NCBI GenBank assembly: GCA_019096065.1
Contig: JAGUCH010000001.1
Coordinates: 6,696,001 to 6,760,000, forward strand
Length of the DNA: 64,000 nucleotides
From: Paracyclopina nana
Lineage: Eukaryota; Arthropoda; Copepoda; Cyclopoida; Cyclopettidae
Direction: 5' to 3'
The position numbers and the translations under genes are program-made. Below the pieces are notes generated by a model. The model searched no databases. It had not been told where the DNA came from and saw only the letters and a list, made by a program, of their open reading frames with translations. Shown piece after piece: positions 37,338 through 50,727 of the stretch. Position 1 is the first letter of the stretch. Each line of letters opens with the position of its first letter.

Positions 37338-38368
37338 GCAACGCGTAGATTCAGTGACATTTTACACATTTGGTGGTTGAAGCACAAAGTATCGAATTAT
37401 CACAAATCTTATTTCAGTTGCGTAATGCTATCAGGAATGGAATTCAGAAATTTGAGCCTATTTTTAAAATTTGGATATGTGGCTATGAGATGGACGGGAA
37501 AATTACGAGGATGAGCCTGGTCTCCTGCAGCCGGATCACTTTACATACCAGGACTAGACAAATAGAGAGATTTTTACATTTCATTAGTGGAACTTGGGTA
37601 ACTTGAGATCTATTTTTCTACCTACCGGCCGTCGTCACAAATGTAAATATTGTAGTACATTGAGAAGTATGAGAACTTGTTAGCAAGATTTTTTTACCAT
37701 CTATGCCAGAAGTTGCTGCTTTATCATAAAGAATGTTTCTCCCTAAAGGAAGTGATAATAATGATGACAAGGCGAGAATTTTTCCAGGCACTCGTAATTC
37801 AAATTTTTTGGGAGCATAAATTTTCCACGCCCACCCACTCAAAATAATAAATTGGATTATGAACCGAACGGAACAAAAATCTTACAGGTACTCTAGTAAT
37901 TCGTTTTTTAGGGCAATAAATTGAGTTGGCCTACTTTCTGGTTCGCTGTATAGAGGTGGTTTCAGCGTCTCTTCTTTCCATAAAACAACCATCAATATGA
38001 AACATTCATTTACCCCTATAGAAGTGTACGAACTAGTTTTTGGATGGGTAGCGTCAAATTGAAACCTCAAAGATGCTACTCAGCTCTTTCATTCGCATTC
38101 CCTTGTCATTTACTACTTGTTGCAAAATCCCCAGAGTCATTAATTCAATGCAGGCTCGGGCAAGACCCAATCCAACTTCTAGTTCGGAAAAAGCTTTTGG
38201 CAAGATTTGTTAGCATTTCACATCTGGCTTAATGGATGCTCTCTGCTGCGTTGCGAAAGCATTTCAGGCCTCAGCATCATCTCAAAGCAGTAGGGACAGC
38301 ATTTGCTCTAAATTCAAACGAATTGCAAGGAATGGACAACCAAAGGAAAAGGAGATATATACGATGAC
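37338..38368. other. Non-coding spacer
   Basis: No supported exon, RNA gene or repeat between the 8-kb transposon and the foldback MITE at 38372. Confidence 0.5.
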
Positions 38369-38371
38369 ACT

Positions 38372-38516
38372 GGCTCATTATCTTCCGCGTCTTTGATCGT
38401 GACTTGGTTACGGTTGTTATCGCTTCTTATTAACTGACATTGCAACCTCGTCAGTAAATAAGAACCGATAACAACCGCAACCATGCTACGATCAAAGACG
38501 CGGAAGATAATGAGCC
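38372..38516 (+). mobile_element. Foldback MITE, related subfamily (145 bp)
   Basis: Ends are GGCTCATTATCTTCCGCG and complement, with ACT on both sides (38369-38371, 38517-38519). The arms are about 67 nt with six or so mismatches around a short loop. It has exactly the same length as the element at 57574 and aligns to its reverse complement without gaps, at about two thirds identity by eye. The central 60 bp is better conserved than the arms. Non-coding. Confidence 0.88.
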
Positions 38517-38519
38517 ACT

Positions 38520-41500
38520 TTCAATCTAGTGTTTGAGGCAGGTTCTGTAGTTACTCCTGCAAAATTGTTATTAGTTTTCAGCATTGCCTCAACGTCGACA
38601 GTAGGCAGAGAAGAGGGCCTGGAAATTGCAATTCCGACGCTAGATCGAGGCAATTTTGATCCTGCACTGCCAACTTGTAGGAGAAGACACTTTCAAATAA
38701 AATTGCAGCTTGCTCAAACGTCATGCTGAGAACATTCCAGATTTTTCTTTCTTTCTGCTAACACACACCAAAAACTTGAGTGTGTGTTGCTAGCATCATT
38801 GTTGCTAGTTCTGTAATAAATAGCTGCCCATCAGTCTCAGATTTACCCTTCTTTTTTTTAAAAAAAACAAGCTGAATATTCAGATTTCAGAAAGCTGCAG
38901 CAGCATGTTCAGCAGCAGTGGGCGAAAAACTGTCCTTGAAAACTCAAATGCTTTCTTGAGAAAGACCAACATTTTGGCCGCTATGGAAGTCAATGAAGGT
39001 TAAGAAAAGGAAGTTTTTTCTTGAAAAATTTCCCAATGTGGTCTGGAGATTTCAGAGAAGAATTGCAAATTCGCAACATATGCAAAACTAAGCAGCCAAG
39101 CACTAGCTCCTGCAATAAAATGAAAAGGCGCAGCGAAACAATCGCTCATTTCAAGAATGGACAATAAGGTAGCTCTCGAGTCTCACTTCTTCTGCAAAGA
39201 TAGCAATCCTTGATCTTTTTCAGGCCAATAAAGATTTTCATTAGAGCTGCAAGATTTCAGGGGAAATGTGTCGAAAACGAGAAAGAATCTGTGGGAAAAT
39301 GTGTTGAAAAGTCAATGCAGTAATCTCATCCCTTAACGACGTAAATCACGTGAGATAAGAGTCGAAAAAAGGGCTGAGGAAGGAGAAGTTTTCCCTCCAG
39401 ATCTTCCAAGAAGAGGTGGGAAAAGTAAATTGAGACTCTGATTGGCGTGAATGTGATCAAAAGTGTCCATCAACTTTCACGCTGCATCATCACACTTCAA
39501 TTTTATGATGCATGAGTGTTTGTTGTAGATTATATGAATATTCATCGAAGTTCATTACAAGATGAGGAAGTGACCCGAAAAAAAGGTCATCATCATCATC
39601 AAGAAATTGTTGCTTGAGCAGAGGAGCCAAATTGAGTGGCATTAGTCATGCTGCGAAATAAAAAATAAAGAAAGTTCAGCTAATATGAGCCTGCATAATG
39701 AAACAGCTAAAGACATTTCCACTCCTAGCGAACTAACTTTAAGTTTAGTCGATTTTGAGGAGAAAACTCGTCCATAAATTGCGGGGGTGTCTCAAAGTAA
39801 AGGTCGAATTGCTAATTCGAAAAACAAATATGATAATACGCAGGGCAGACGAAGACGCAATTTTCACCTGCCAATCAAATTCAAATGCAAATAATGGGCA
39901 CATGAGTTCCCGAAGCCAATTTGTCTCTTTTTCTGATCCTACTTTGTTTGCTAACATGACTCAACACGTGGGCATACTTGCTTACCCTTACCTGATGGCA
40001 TTTCAATTTCTACCACTGCACTTCATGAAACCAGAAACATGGCAACTCTTTGATAGCCATGACCTGAATTCACGTCATAACCTGATCGACCGTGAACACT
40101 GAGCATACGAAACGTTGACAATCTTGGACAAATGGTTAAAAGAAAAAAGGACTTTGAGCACACCAACTTTTTGAGCTTCAGCTGCAGCGACGACGATGAA
40201 AACCAGATTTTTTGGTTTGCTGATCCAATCTCATCTAGAAGCCAAGTGGGAAGAAAAATATAGGAAATTTATATTTACAAGATAACTGCCGAACTTTTCA
40301 TCGCCTAAAATAGTAGTTTTGACAATTTGCCCTTGCCATCTGCTTGGCAGCAAAGTGCAACATAATATTTCCGTGGATGATAGATGAGCCCAGCCATGTT
40401 CAATCCCGTGATGGCCAATTCGTGCCTTGCAAGCAAATAACGCTCGGTAAAACCTACATCATATATCAGAGCTTTTGCACGAGTCAAGAGTAGTAATGTG
40501 AGTTGACAATGGCAAAAAGGTGTTGTCAACCATCATTTTTTATAGTTCGAGACATTTTTGCTTCACGATGCCAAAAAAAGGCACTGTGGGTTAAACTTGG
40601 ATAAATATACTTACGATATTTGCAAAGGCAGAGAGAGAGGCATACAAGGAAAATGCCATTTCATTTGATGAACAACAATCGTCCGAAATTGGCGTTTCAG
40701 GCGAACTTTCCCCTCAGTTTGAAGAACAGCCATAAGATGATCTTGACTTGCGCCCATACTTTGCTCTTGGCTATTAGGCATAAAAAATTCACCAGGCAGG
40801 GAGGCAAATTGAGATTTTTTTAAGAAAATACTGAGGAAGAACAAAACACCTTCACACCATGAATAAAGCGAGCAGCATGGAATTCCGATTTGAACACTGG
40901 TCTTGTGAAATGCAAATAGTGCGCGAGCGGATTTTTTACGCAAATTTCACACCTGGAGCCAATATTTGCCAAAATTGTGGGTACTGGCTGCCACAACGGC
41001 AGGAGAAGTCGTCTCGTGGGCGCAATAAAACACAATTGTTGTGAATTTTAAATCTGGCTTTTTGTTCCCAACCTGAAGATTGTCAGAGCATTTACGAACG
41101 CTTCGATGATTCTGGAAACTTGGCTCATCTTTCTTTTTTATGAAACATTCTGGCTTGTCAGATTAATCTTTCTGTTGGGTGTTCAACGAATCGAGTCGAA
41201 TTTTCATACATCCATAGATGCGTACATTATTCTAGACGATAAACTGACTCGAGCTCTAAGAAGTTCTGAGACCAAGTCCAATCGAAAGAAGCATTAATTT
41301 GGCACAATGAGACCGTTTTCACTTTTCTGCCTCAAAAACTATTTCACGTACAGACCTGGCTCCAACCATCACACTGAAATGATGATTTTATAATGGAATT
41401 CCTTCGTCGTAATTGGACACGCAGCTCGATCATTTTGCGACCGGCTAAAGCTGAGCTAAAAGGAAATTTTGCTGATTTACATATGACTGGCCCTAGATTC

Positions 41501-41951
41501 CATTGTGAATCATTAGGGGCCAAAGTAAAGCGAGTCGCAGACCACGCCCCCTGGCGTTTAATTATCTCACTCCCTTTCTCGAAAGAAAAATTACAATCTC
41601 GGCATCTAGCCTCTTAAATTCGGTCGTGAGGGCTGATTATTCAAGCCTCTACACTTCATTAGTTTGCAAAATAATGGACCTTCCCTGCATTTTAAAAACA
41701 CCTTCTTTTAGGGTTCGTGGGGCAATTGCCAATAACCAAGAAAGTGGAGTCATCAAAAGAATGAATCGCGCCACCAAGACAATTAGCTCACCATTTTGCC
41801 TGAAACTTAGTTATCTCGTACCCCCATAACGTCAAGTAATGCAAAAGGGCATCTTTCTCACGTTAGCTACGCTAGCATGACTGTATGTAAATATTTTGAC
41901 CGAGAAGCTAAAGTCAACTTCCAACTTTTGCTGCCTTGCTTCTGGGTCGCG
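38520..41951. other. Non-coding region, no gene seen
   Basis: Only chance-length open frames. A short TCATCATCATCATC run lies at about 39586-39600. No splice-flanked conserved coding block was found on either strand. Confidence 0.5.
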
Positions 41952-42798
41952 GTAAAAGGCACACTCAGCGCACTCAGCACACTAGGCACACTATGATATG
42001 GCAGGTAAATTTCTCTGTCAGTGTGCTTTTTACTGTGGAGTGTGCATTTTACCAATTTGTAAAAGGCACTCTGAAGAGATAAAGGGACCATAAGGAAGTG
42101 GGAAAAATCAATCAAATCTGTTAAAGTTTCATATAATCCTCAACTTAATTGCTATGAAAAATGAGAAAATCCAAAATAAATTATTAACAATCTGTTGGAG
42201 AAATGTTCCATAAAAGTTTAAGAGATTCAGTTCCTATACTTTTTGATTTTGCATACTTAGTAAATCCAAGCAAAGGTTTGATAAGTGGAGTGACAAAAAT
42301 GGACAAACAAAAAAATCTAAGAGAAAAATGGCCAAAAAAAAGATAACATTCATTATTTAATATTTTAGACTTTTTGTCTAACATAATTTGAGAAATAACT
42401 TTATAAAACATGAATGTTGTTGAGATTTATTTGACTCTTAATTATTTTCTGAATGACTCAACACACTGTTTTTTTTAAATTTGTATTAGTGGAGTTCAGT
42501 TTGAGAGGAGCTGTTGAGATTTACTTGACTCATAGTTTCTGAAAGACTAAACACACTGTTTTTATTTTCAAATAGATATTAGTGAAGTTCAGTTGGAAAA
42601 GATTGCATTAAGATGGAATATCATATTTTTTTTGGCTGATTAATTTCTCGCACCTCCTTGTCATAACTTTGTCACTGGAGTGTGCCTTTTACAAATTGGA
42701 AAAACGCACAATCAATGGTAAAAAGCACACTCACTGAGAAATTTACCTGCCATATCATAGTGTGCTCAGTGTGCCGGTGTGCCTAGTGTGCCTTTTAC
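41952..42798. mobile_element. 847-bp element with long inverted repeats (non-autonomous)
   Basis: Starts GTAAAAGGCACACT and ends with its complement. The inverted match runs inward for over 100 bp with small indels and includes TATGATATGGCAGGTAAATT on each side. Each end carries a short CACACT-type tandem (GCACACTAGGCACACT). The interior is AT-rich and non-coding and contains a direct duplication at 42418-42600. No clear target-site duplication outside the ends, so the true limits may be a few bases wider. Confidence 0.75.
42418..42600 (+). repeat. Two diverged direct repeats of about 90 bp
   Basis: Copy 1 (42418-42511) and copy 2 (42512-about 42600) both begin TGTTGAGATTTA, share CACACTGTTTTT and end in a GTTCAGTT-like block. 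They lie inside the long-inverted-repeat element. Several substitutions and a small indel show an old duplication. Confidence 0.7.
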
Positions 42799-45700
42799 TG
42801 CTACCGCTTGCGTCTCCTTCTTGCAAAATATATATTCATGGCAATAAACTCGAAAGATCTGCAATGTTACGACGTACTGCTACAAAAAGTTGCCTCCACT
42901 GCAATTCGTTCATTTACTGCTACGAAAGTTGACTCGAGGTTAAACGAACCATGCAGACCTAAAGGACTCGAAAGTATATTAAAAAGCTTTTAGAGTCAAA
43001 CTTGGTAGGTAGTGAATAAAAAAAATCGAGATTTTGCATTCAAACGGCAGCAGATGATGGTTTTTTTATGTGTGCAAATTTTAAATTACGAAAATTTGCA
43101 CTTACTAATAATCTGCCTGGCACAATAGACGCGCATGGAACGATGATTAAAAAGTGTGCCAGCTACTCCTCAAAAACCTCATTTTCATTCTGGGAGTTGA
43201 AACCGTGTCACGCAATTTCAAATGTAAAGCATAGGGATACCACCTTGGCACATGGTGGGCATGCACAGCATAATGAATGCATTCCATCGAGCCTTTTCTG
43301 GCAAGAGTATCTGGTTCGTATCAAGCTTACTACTACAGCGACGATAATAGGAAAAATGCCCTTCATTAGCCCAAATTGCCCCCACTGTGTGAAAAAGCCA
43401 TACTACACCGCTCGTTGGAGAAGCTCTGCAGCTTGGTGTGAATTATTTATGCCTTTGCTACAGTTTTTTCGAAAAGCAGCTGAGCCGAGGAGGGAAAACA
43501 ACGACCCCAGAGTTTATTTTATGTCCTAGCTTGGAGATTTATGAGCGTAATCCAATTGGGGTCACCTCCTCGATAAATTCATATTTTATTATTATTATGA
43601 ATAAAAACAGAGCATGTGCTACTGCTAAAAGCCCCCCATTTTTCACGAGAAGAAGCGAGATGCGCGCGAGTGCTATCATCAAATTAGCAAAGCAAACACG
43701 GTCACGTGATCACTTTGAACAACAGTGATGACGGAGAGATCAGGCAACCTTTTTCCAAGAGAAACAGGTGCGAGAATTTAGTTCTGGGCAATTATTTTCC
43801 TTTTTTGCTGAAGCAAAATTTGAAAATAAAAACGAGCCTGCTCCTCGAATGCCATCCATCGGAGAGACATCCATAAATTAGATGCTGCGAGAGATAACGC
43901 TTTTTAAGTTGCAGATGAAATATCACCGATTTCCACGTTGTCATCATGTTGACATCTTGTCTTTGGATTTCTTTCTTGGAATAGTTATATTTGCACAGTT
44001 GGAATTTAGGGTGAGCGCAGCTAGTGATATGCTAGGTAAGGCTCTCTCTCTCTCTTTGCAATATTGCAGACATAATTGTGATTCCCTCAAAAGAGTAATT
44101 TTGGGCTAGTGCTTTTGGCTATAGCCTTTGGGAGCACCAAAGCTGCTTGACACAACAAAGATGTTGCTGATCATGATCCAGTAGCTGCCATATGGCCAAA
44201 TAAAGTGTCAACATCAGGGCTTTTCGAGCTCACTGCATTGCCTCGATCGACCGCAGCAAAATCTCATCGCAAACATGGCTCGAGGGGTCTGATGTGGGGT
44301 TTTATGAAATTTCTAGTTATTATTCAATACATATCTCTATTGGTTTTGGCTCATATTGCCATGGCAGTGCAAACAAGCGGTCATGCATCGTTGCTCGTAT
44401 GATCTAATAGGAAACTGGACCTGTAAATTAGAGTGATTATAGACAACACGCTCATGATTGATCCGTTGTAAAGAGTGGGTCCATAAATCACAATAGCCTA
44501 CCTAAAAGGTTCACCGATTTCTAAAACAAGCAGTTAACTTAGGGGCGTGTGGGGCTTTATTAACCTCAGCTGTCAACTACGAAGAAACAGACGAATATTT
44601 CAGATTTACGGGTCAACAAGTCTAGTCACTTGCTATAAAAAACCATCGTTTTAGGTTAATGTTCACCTAGTGGAAATTGTTATGTCCCTGCCGAGACTGT
44701 AAGCCAACACTGTATAAGCGGGAATTGCGCACAGTGGTGTGTACATTGGGATATATTCGAGCAAATAAACAAGATTTATGCCCAAAGTGCGTTCACCCCT
44801 TTTTTCAGCTTTCGCAGGGTAAAAATCCCAACATGAAGCATTATAGGTTTTTATTGATCTACTAACGGTGCTCCAAGTGTCGTCAATTCCGTTCTAAACA
44901 AATGCAGGTTTTGGATAATTTGCACTTGTACAAACATTGCTAGACTGTTCAACGCGCCACGTGTGCTGGAACACTCATTTGGACACAAAAGGGATCGACA
45001 CAATTGATTGTTGCATTATGTGACTTGGATGACAGCCTCGTGAAATAATATTTACGCTTCTGTTGCACTATGTCCTCTTTCTTCACTAACTCGGTCATTG
45101 TGCAAAAAGAGAGAGCTTTTACCAGTTCAAATGAAGTCTTTTGTGGCCGTTATCTTTGGAGTTTTGCTTAATAGTAGACTATGGCCCATGGGTCTTTGAG
45201 CAAACAGTTATTAAAGGTAATAATGCATGAAATGTACCACAAGACCCATCATTCATATCAAAGTGCGACGTGTCATGCCTTTCATTAACAGCCATTGCGT
45301 TGGAATATATTGAACCAAAAAATACTGGTACTGTAGACGATCTTTCCTTTTAAAAGCAAATACTCCCCCAAAGTCACACGGTACCACCCAGTTTGGAAAA
45401 ATGGATTTGGGCTGGCTCTTTTATTCAAATGGAAAAATGATAAGACGAAAGATGAATCGAAGGGAGCCTGATTTATGATTATTTTCAGGCTTTCTATCAC
45501 ACCCCTCAAAACATGCAGGAACTGTCAAGTTGAATTATGGAGCCACGCCTGCCTGTATTGTGTTCCCCCTTTTGCATTTTTTGATCTCTTCTACAATGTA
45601 CATAATATGATTGCCAACAACCAAACAACCCCCCTTTTATAAACATTGCTGTCTTGTCTTCATAACAAGGGAAGACTTATGAGAGGCACTTTATGTAAAA

Positions 45701-46054
45701 AATTCCCTTCTTAAATATGCTCATCATCTTCCTATGTTTACCATATGAGATGGAATTAATCCTGGTTTACCCCACTTTGAAGATAATGCCTGCTTTAAAG
45801 GAGCCAATAATTGCAACCAGTCCGCATAACGATGTAAACTTTGGCAATATATTGAATGCATTTACGCTTACTGGAGGACAGGTGGTGGCTTCACAAATCT
45901 TTGGCTTAGCAGGAAAAAAATAAAGGATCCGTAGGGATCAAACATAGATTTACTTTGCAAATATAACGGCATCTAATGGCCATAGTTCTGATTTATTGCT
46001 CTAAACAACCGTAACTTTGATTTGGCCTTCTGTATGGCTAAAAATATCTAATAA
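42799..46054. other. Non-coding region, no gene seen
   Basis: Several open frames of 60-150 codons (the longest at 43068-43529) have no family-like motifs, are low in conserved character, and are not framed by good splice sites. A CT microsatellite lies near 44041-44055. Confidence 0.5.
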
Positions 46055-46203
46055 CCCCACAAAACCAATCGTGGCTTTTTGAGAGCTTTTCGATATAGGG
46101 GGGCGTTAATTGAAAAAGGAACCTTGCTCATAGTAGTTCCTTTTTGAAGTAACGCAACCCCATACTGAAAAGATCTCAAAAAGCCATGATTTGCTTTGTG
46201 AGG
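46055..46203. mobile_element. 149-bp foldback element
   Basis: The arms pair over about 65 nt. The outer part is CACAAA-x-C-x-AATC-x-TGGC, then GGCTTTTTGAGA-x-CTTTTC; the inner part is GTTAATTGAAAAAGGAAC on the left against GTTCCTTTTTGAAGTAAC on the right. The loop is about 13 nt. Non-coding. Target duplication not clear. Confidence 0.75.
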
Positions 46204-49200
46204 AAAGATAGCCTGTTAAATGGATGCATTAGTTCAAGTGGTTTTGTGCGTGGGCATGGCTTCCTCTACAATGAATTATTTTCAGCTTTCACTAATAGCA
46301 TACCCATATACACACACTATAGCGGAAAGTGTCTCTGCCAGCTTTCATCTCCAACAATCCAAGTCATTCTAACAGGCTTCAAGGCCAATACAGGTATAAG
46401 CTGGCACATTTCTCAATGAGCTTTCTAATGATATTGAGAAGTGCAGTTTGCGGTTTTTAAGCGAGAACATCATCTAATAGGAGGGAGGGAAAGCTTACCA
46501 GTAGCAGTTCATTAATGGTAACGCACAAAATACGTGAGAATATTCCAGCTGAGTCCCTCCGGGTAATGACCAAGGTATGCACGAATGACCAGGGTAATAC
46601 ACGATGTGTACTAGGAGGACATTTACTTCTCTGGCATAATTTACCAAAAAAGCTTTGCATCCCACAAATAATGAGTCACTACTGTGATGATGATGGCCTT
46701 CAAAGATTTCTCAGAAAAGCTGAGTGGGCAGGTTGCTTTGGAGGAGGACGACACAAAAGCCTCTTATGTATCTGCTTACTTTTAGGCATAGTACGCAGAC
46801 TAGCTTGGAGAAAATTAATATTGACATTCTCATGGCGCAAATGACAACCTATGTCGGGAAATAGCCAGAAGTCATTGCAGGCACTAGCTGTAAATGCATT
46901 TCTGATCAAATCTCTCATCATATCAAGTTTGCTTCGCTAGTAGGCGTATTTATTACATCTTTAATGATGTTGCTAGCTGGCAAGAAGGTTGCGGTTGCAA
47001 TTGTGCGTGCAAAAAGAAAAGCTACTTAATTATTGAAGCTGAATGATGGCTTTTTTGTGCTTTAAGATTCCCTTTTTTTGGTTAATCAAAACGAAAGTTT
47101 TTATGCTTCAGTGGCTCTTTGAACCCCTTGAGCCAAAATATAGATTTGGTTTTGTCAGCTTAGCTAAGTAAAGCAAGAGGAGGGAAGGGGATGGTGAATT
47201 TTGAAAATTTAATGCTCAAAGGAGATAGAAGTCATTTTTGACAGGAAATAGTAAGAAGGAGGAATCTAGTGCTCAAAGTTTTTCTTGTGCCAGTACTACA
47301 GCATGGAAGCTGCGAAAATTATTTTTAAGCTACACTAGTTCTTCAGGCTAAAAACCATGAAAAAGCTTTTTAAAAACTTTTCTGCCATCTGAGAAAAGTC
47401 CATTCCAAGCTTGGCTTCGGAAGGACAAGATTGAAAACTTTGCCTCTGAGGCTAACAGTAATGCAAGAAGCCTTCAAAATGTATTTTAAAGCAAGACGCA
47501 GGCAGGGCTTAAGAAAAAAGTTTTTTTAATGGAGCAACCAATTATATGCATCCTGTTTACCAAAGATTTCAAGCTTTCAAAATGCATATTTTCAACAAAA
47601 AACCCAGAGAATATTGAAAATGGAGCTATTGCTGGCATTTCGTTTGCAGGAAGAGGCAAAAAATTGGACTAAGTGAGCCAAAGTTTTTTTTGTAACGAGA
47701 AGATGAGAGTAACAAAAAATAACTAGGGGGAAATTATGAAATAAAACCTACTGTCACGGTGACTAACTTTTTCCACGACGAATGCTGGAGCAGAAGTGCT
47801 TGTCAAAACATGTTTGAAATCTTACTGCGTTTGAGCCAACTTTGGCCAAAAAGTCCTCGATGTCAAACGCAGAAAAAAGCTATCTAAAAGTTGTTGTTGT
47901 GCCGGCGAAGGTGAGAAGAAAACTTCTCCTGCAATGTGAAAAACGTGGAAAACCTTTCAATTATCTTGTTTTGCACTTTCTTGAGAGATCCTCTCGTCTC
48001 TCTCTCTCTTCATCCACTTTCCTGTTTTTGACCCCAAAAACCCACCACTTTCATTTGATGTGGAAAGTTCTGTCAAAATTCAGCTTTCAGTTCTAGCAAA
48101 AGCTCTTTTTAATGAGAACTAGCAATTTGGTTCACGTTTCAGTGAGCTTGATTTTGCAGATGGAAGCTTTGCTGCTGCAAGTTTCTCTGTATAATGAGGG
48201 CGTGAGGCTCATTAAACCGAAAGATGGGCAAACTTTTTTTACAAGGCGCTAAACATTCTATGAGAGGAAGTGCTTCTAAAGCCTTTAGACATTGACCGAT
48301 ACTATTACGGAGCAAACTTCATAATATAATAGTGAAACTACGGATGACTTAATAATTTACTTTTGAGTGGATCAAGCAGCTAGTTAAATGACTTGAGCGA
48401 AATGTTTCGATGCAGAGCAATGGAATTTGGGCCGATCTATCACTACTTTCTACTCCTTCAGACATGAACGAAAGCATCCCCATCAATTTTCACTAAATCT
48501 GGGACGCTAGCTCCATAAATTCGCATCAATGCTCTTGTTTATCCATAGAACTGCTAGAAAATGACTAGGGAATGCCTCTCCCCAAAACTTGGGCTTTTTT
48601 GTTCTTGTGCATAGCCAATGCTTTGACAGATGCCTGGAAATAGACCACCATTCACACTTTTTGGTCGAATAAACCTTCTGTGCTGTCAAAAGATTAGAGG
48701 CTAGCACCAGCTTCCCCTCTGGCTATTATTCAGGAGGGACATCAAAGGCCCGATGTCATATGCGCAGGGTAAAAATCCACCACAAATTGTATTCTTTGAA
48801 CTCTTCAATTATGGAGAAAATACAGCTCAATACTTCAGCACGCAACCTGCTGAAAATCAACGCAAATAATGGTGGAGTAGAAAATAAAACTTGTGTGCCA
48901 AACTGTATCTGTGACAATAGATGAATAGGGTCGACCATGGAGAAGGCAACAGGCGTAACGAGAGCTTCAGTTCTGCAATTGACATACGAAAACGTCTTTC
49001 GTTTCTTTATTCTCGACGACAACAGAAACGTCCTTGGACAAGGGGAAATGCATTGGCAGCCATGTAATGGCATTCATGAGATTTTGTTGCAATCATCTCA
49101 TTCCACGTAGCTGGGAATCAAAGATGAGCCTTGCAATGAATCCCCTCATTCTTCGGGCTTTAGGTCCAACATTTTCCCCATCAACATATTGGAGACGTGC

Positions 49201-50536
49201 CTAGCATTCGAAAATGGGCCAAGCACTCTTGCCACAAAAATATTCTGCTGCAAATTACGCTTTTTGCTCACTTTTTAGCTAGCTCGCTGCTGCAACAAGG
49301 GCTGATTGACAGATTTTGTCAACTTGTCAGCATCAGCATCCTAGAGCTATAGAGAGAGGGAGCTAAAAACATGCTGTGCCCAAAAATACTCATGAACAAA
49401 CATGACTTATAATTGCATTTTTGTTGGAAAAAGCGGCAGACTTCTGCTCGAAGTAAGTCATATTATTGCCATAGAAAAGCAAAGCAAATACTGCAAAAAA
49501 GGTACACCCTAAAGGAAAGCAGAGAAAAATTACTTTAATTTAAAAACAACGTCATCTCTTGCCCAAATCTCAGATATAGCGAAAACGATTATTCAGGAAT
49601 TAGGGGGTGGAAGTTGAAACATTCCAATCTTAACTGAGATCTCATCTGCGCTTGTCATCAGCTGCTTTTTCTTTTTGGCACATATGAGTAGCAGCAAAAC
49701 ACAATTCTACAATTCTCTGCTATGCAATATCAGCTGAATAGCTCAACCGCCGAATTTGTGGCTCATGAAAAAAAATAAGACTTGAAATTCGTAGGCATGC
49801 TAACACACGCTTTATGACCCCTTGGGTAGACTTGGAATTAGGCTGTTTTTTCCTCCGTCACAGTTCAAAAGGAGATGCCGAAGCTTTGGAGAATCTCATA
49901 AAATCCGTTTTTGGGCTTATCCCCTTATTCAGCGCACGACACTCTGCTCCATTGATACTTGACAAATTGCTTGTTTTGAGAGATCTTTTCACGTGCGTCA
50001 CTGTGCTAGGATCTAATGATTTAAATCTTAGGAAGCGTGCCTAAGGAGATTTAAAAAGGAGAAAAACAAGTCTTTTAAAAGTACCCTGTCACATCGCAGA
50101 GTACAATGTTGCTAGTAAAAAATCATTTCGGCTGCCTTCAGCAGGAGCTGTAAAAAAGTTGTTGAATTGATCCTTGTGTAAAAATCCTAATGACTTGTGC
50201 CATAAAGTTGCTACTGCTCTTTAAAATGAGGCTCCATGGGTCGTAAAATCCACCTGAGAAGGAGATGTCGCGACATTTTCTTGAGTAGCAATAAAATAAA
50301 TGGGACCAAATGGAATTTTTGACGACAAATGAACTCGTCCCATTCAAAATGGTTCGTTATCTTTTATTGCAGCTGCATTCACTCACTGTGAGAAAAGGTC
50401 AAAGTTGCTTGTATCAATTTGTACCTTCAATATAAAATGCTACGTAATGTAATTTTTGCCTAAAGCTGCTTGGACTATCAGCGAATTGTTTACTATCACT
50501 CAAGTAGGCGCGTAATTAGCAAGCACAATATCTATT
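46204..50536. other. Non-coding region, no gene seen
   Basis: No supported gene. A CT-rich microsatellite lies near 47997-48010. Open frames here are short and unlike known proteins. Confidence 0.5.
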
Positions 50537-50720
50537 TATATATGTAAACAATTTATAAAACAAGCTAATAAAATAGCTGAGCAAATTTTGTAAAGCAAAA
50601 ATCGAGTGGCAACTTTGCGGGCTCGAGCTTGCGAGAGCCAAGTAATGCTACGAGATTTTTACTTTACAAAATGAGCTCAGATATTTTGTAAGCATGTTTT
50701 GTAATTTGTTTACATATATA
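50537..50720. mobile_element. Foldback element 1 of a repeat block (184 bp)
   Basis: Left end TATATATGTAAACAA, right end its complement. The arms continue imperfectly through AGCTGAG-x-AAATTTTGTAAAG and TGAGCTCA-type inner pairing. Non-coding. It directly abuts the next inverted-repeat element. Confidence 0.65.
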
Positions 50721-50727
50721 TACGATT

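Noticed and set aside
43068-43529. 153-codon plus-strand open frame
   Set aside because: The translation has no conserved motif, composition is that of surrounding non-coding DNA, and no neighbouring exon fits.
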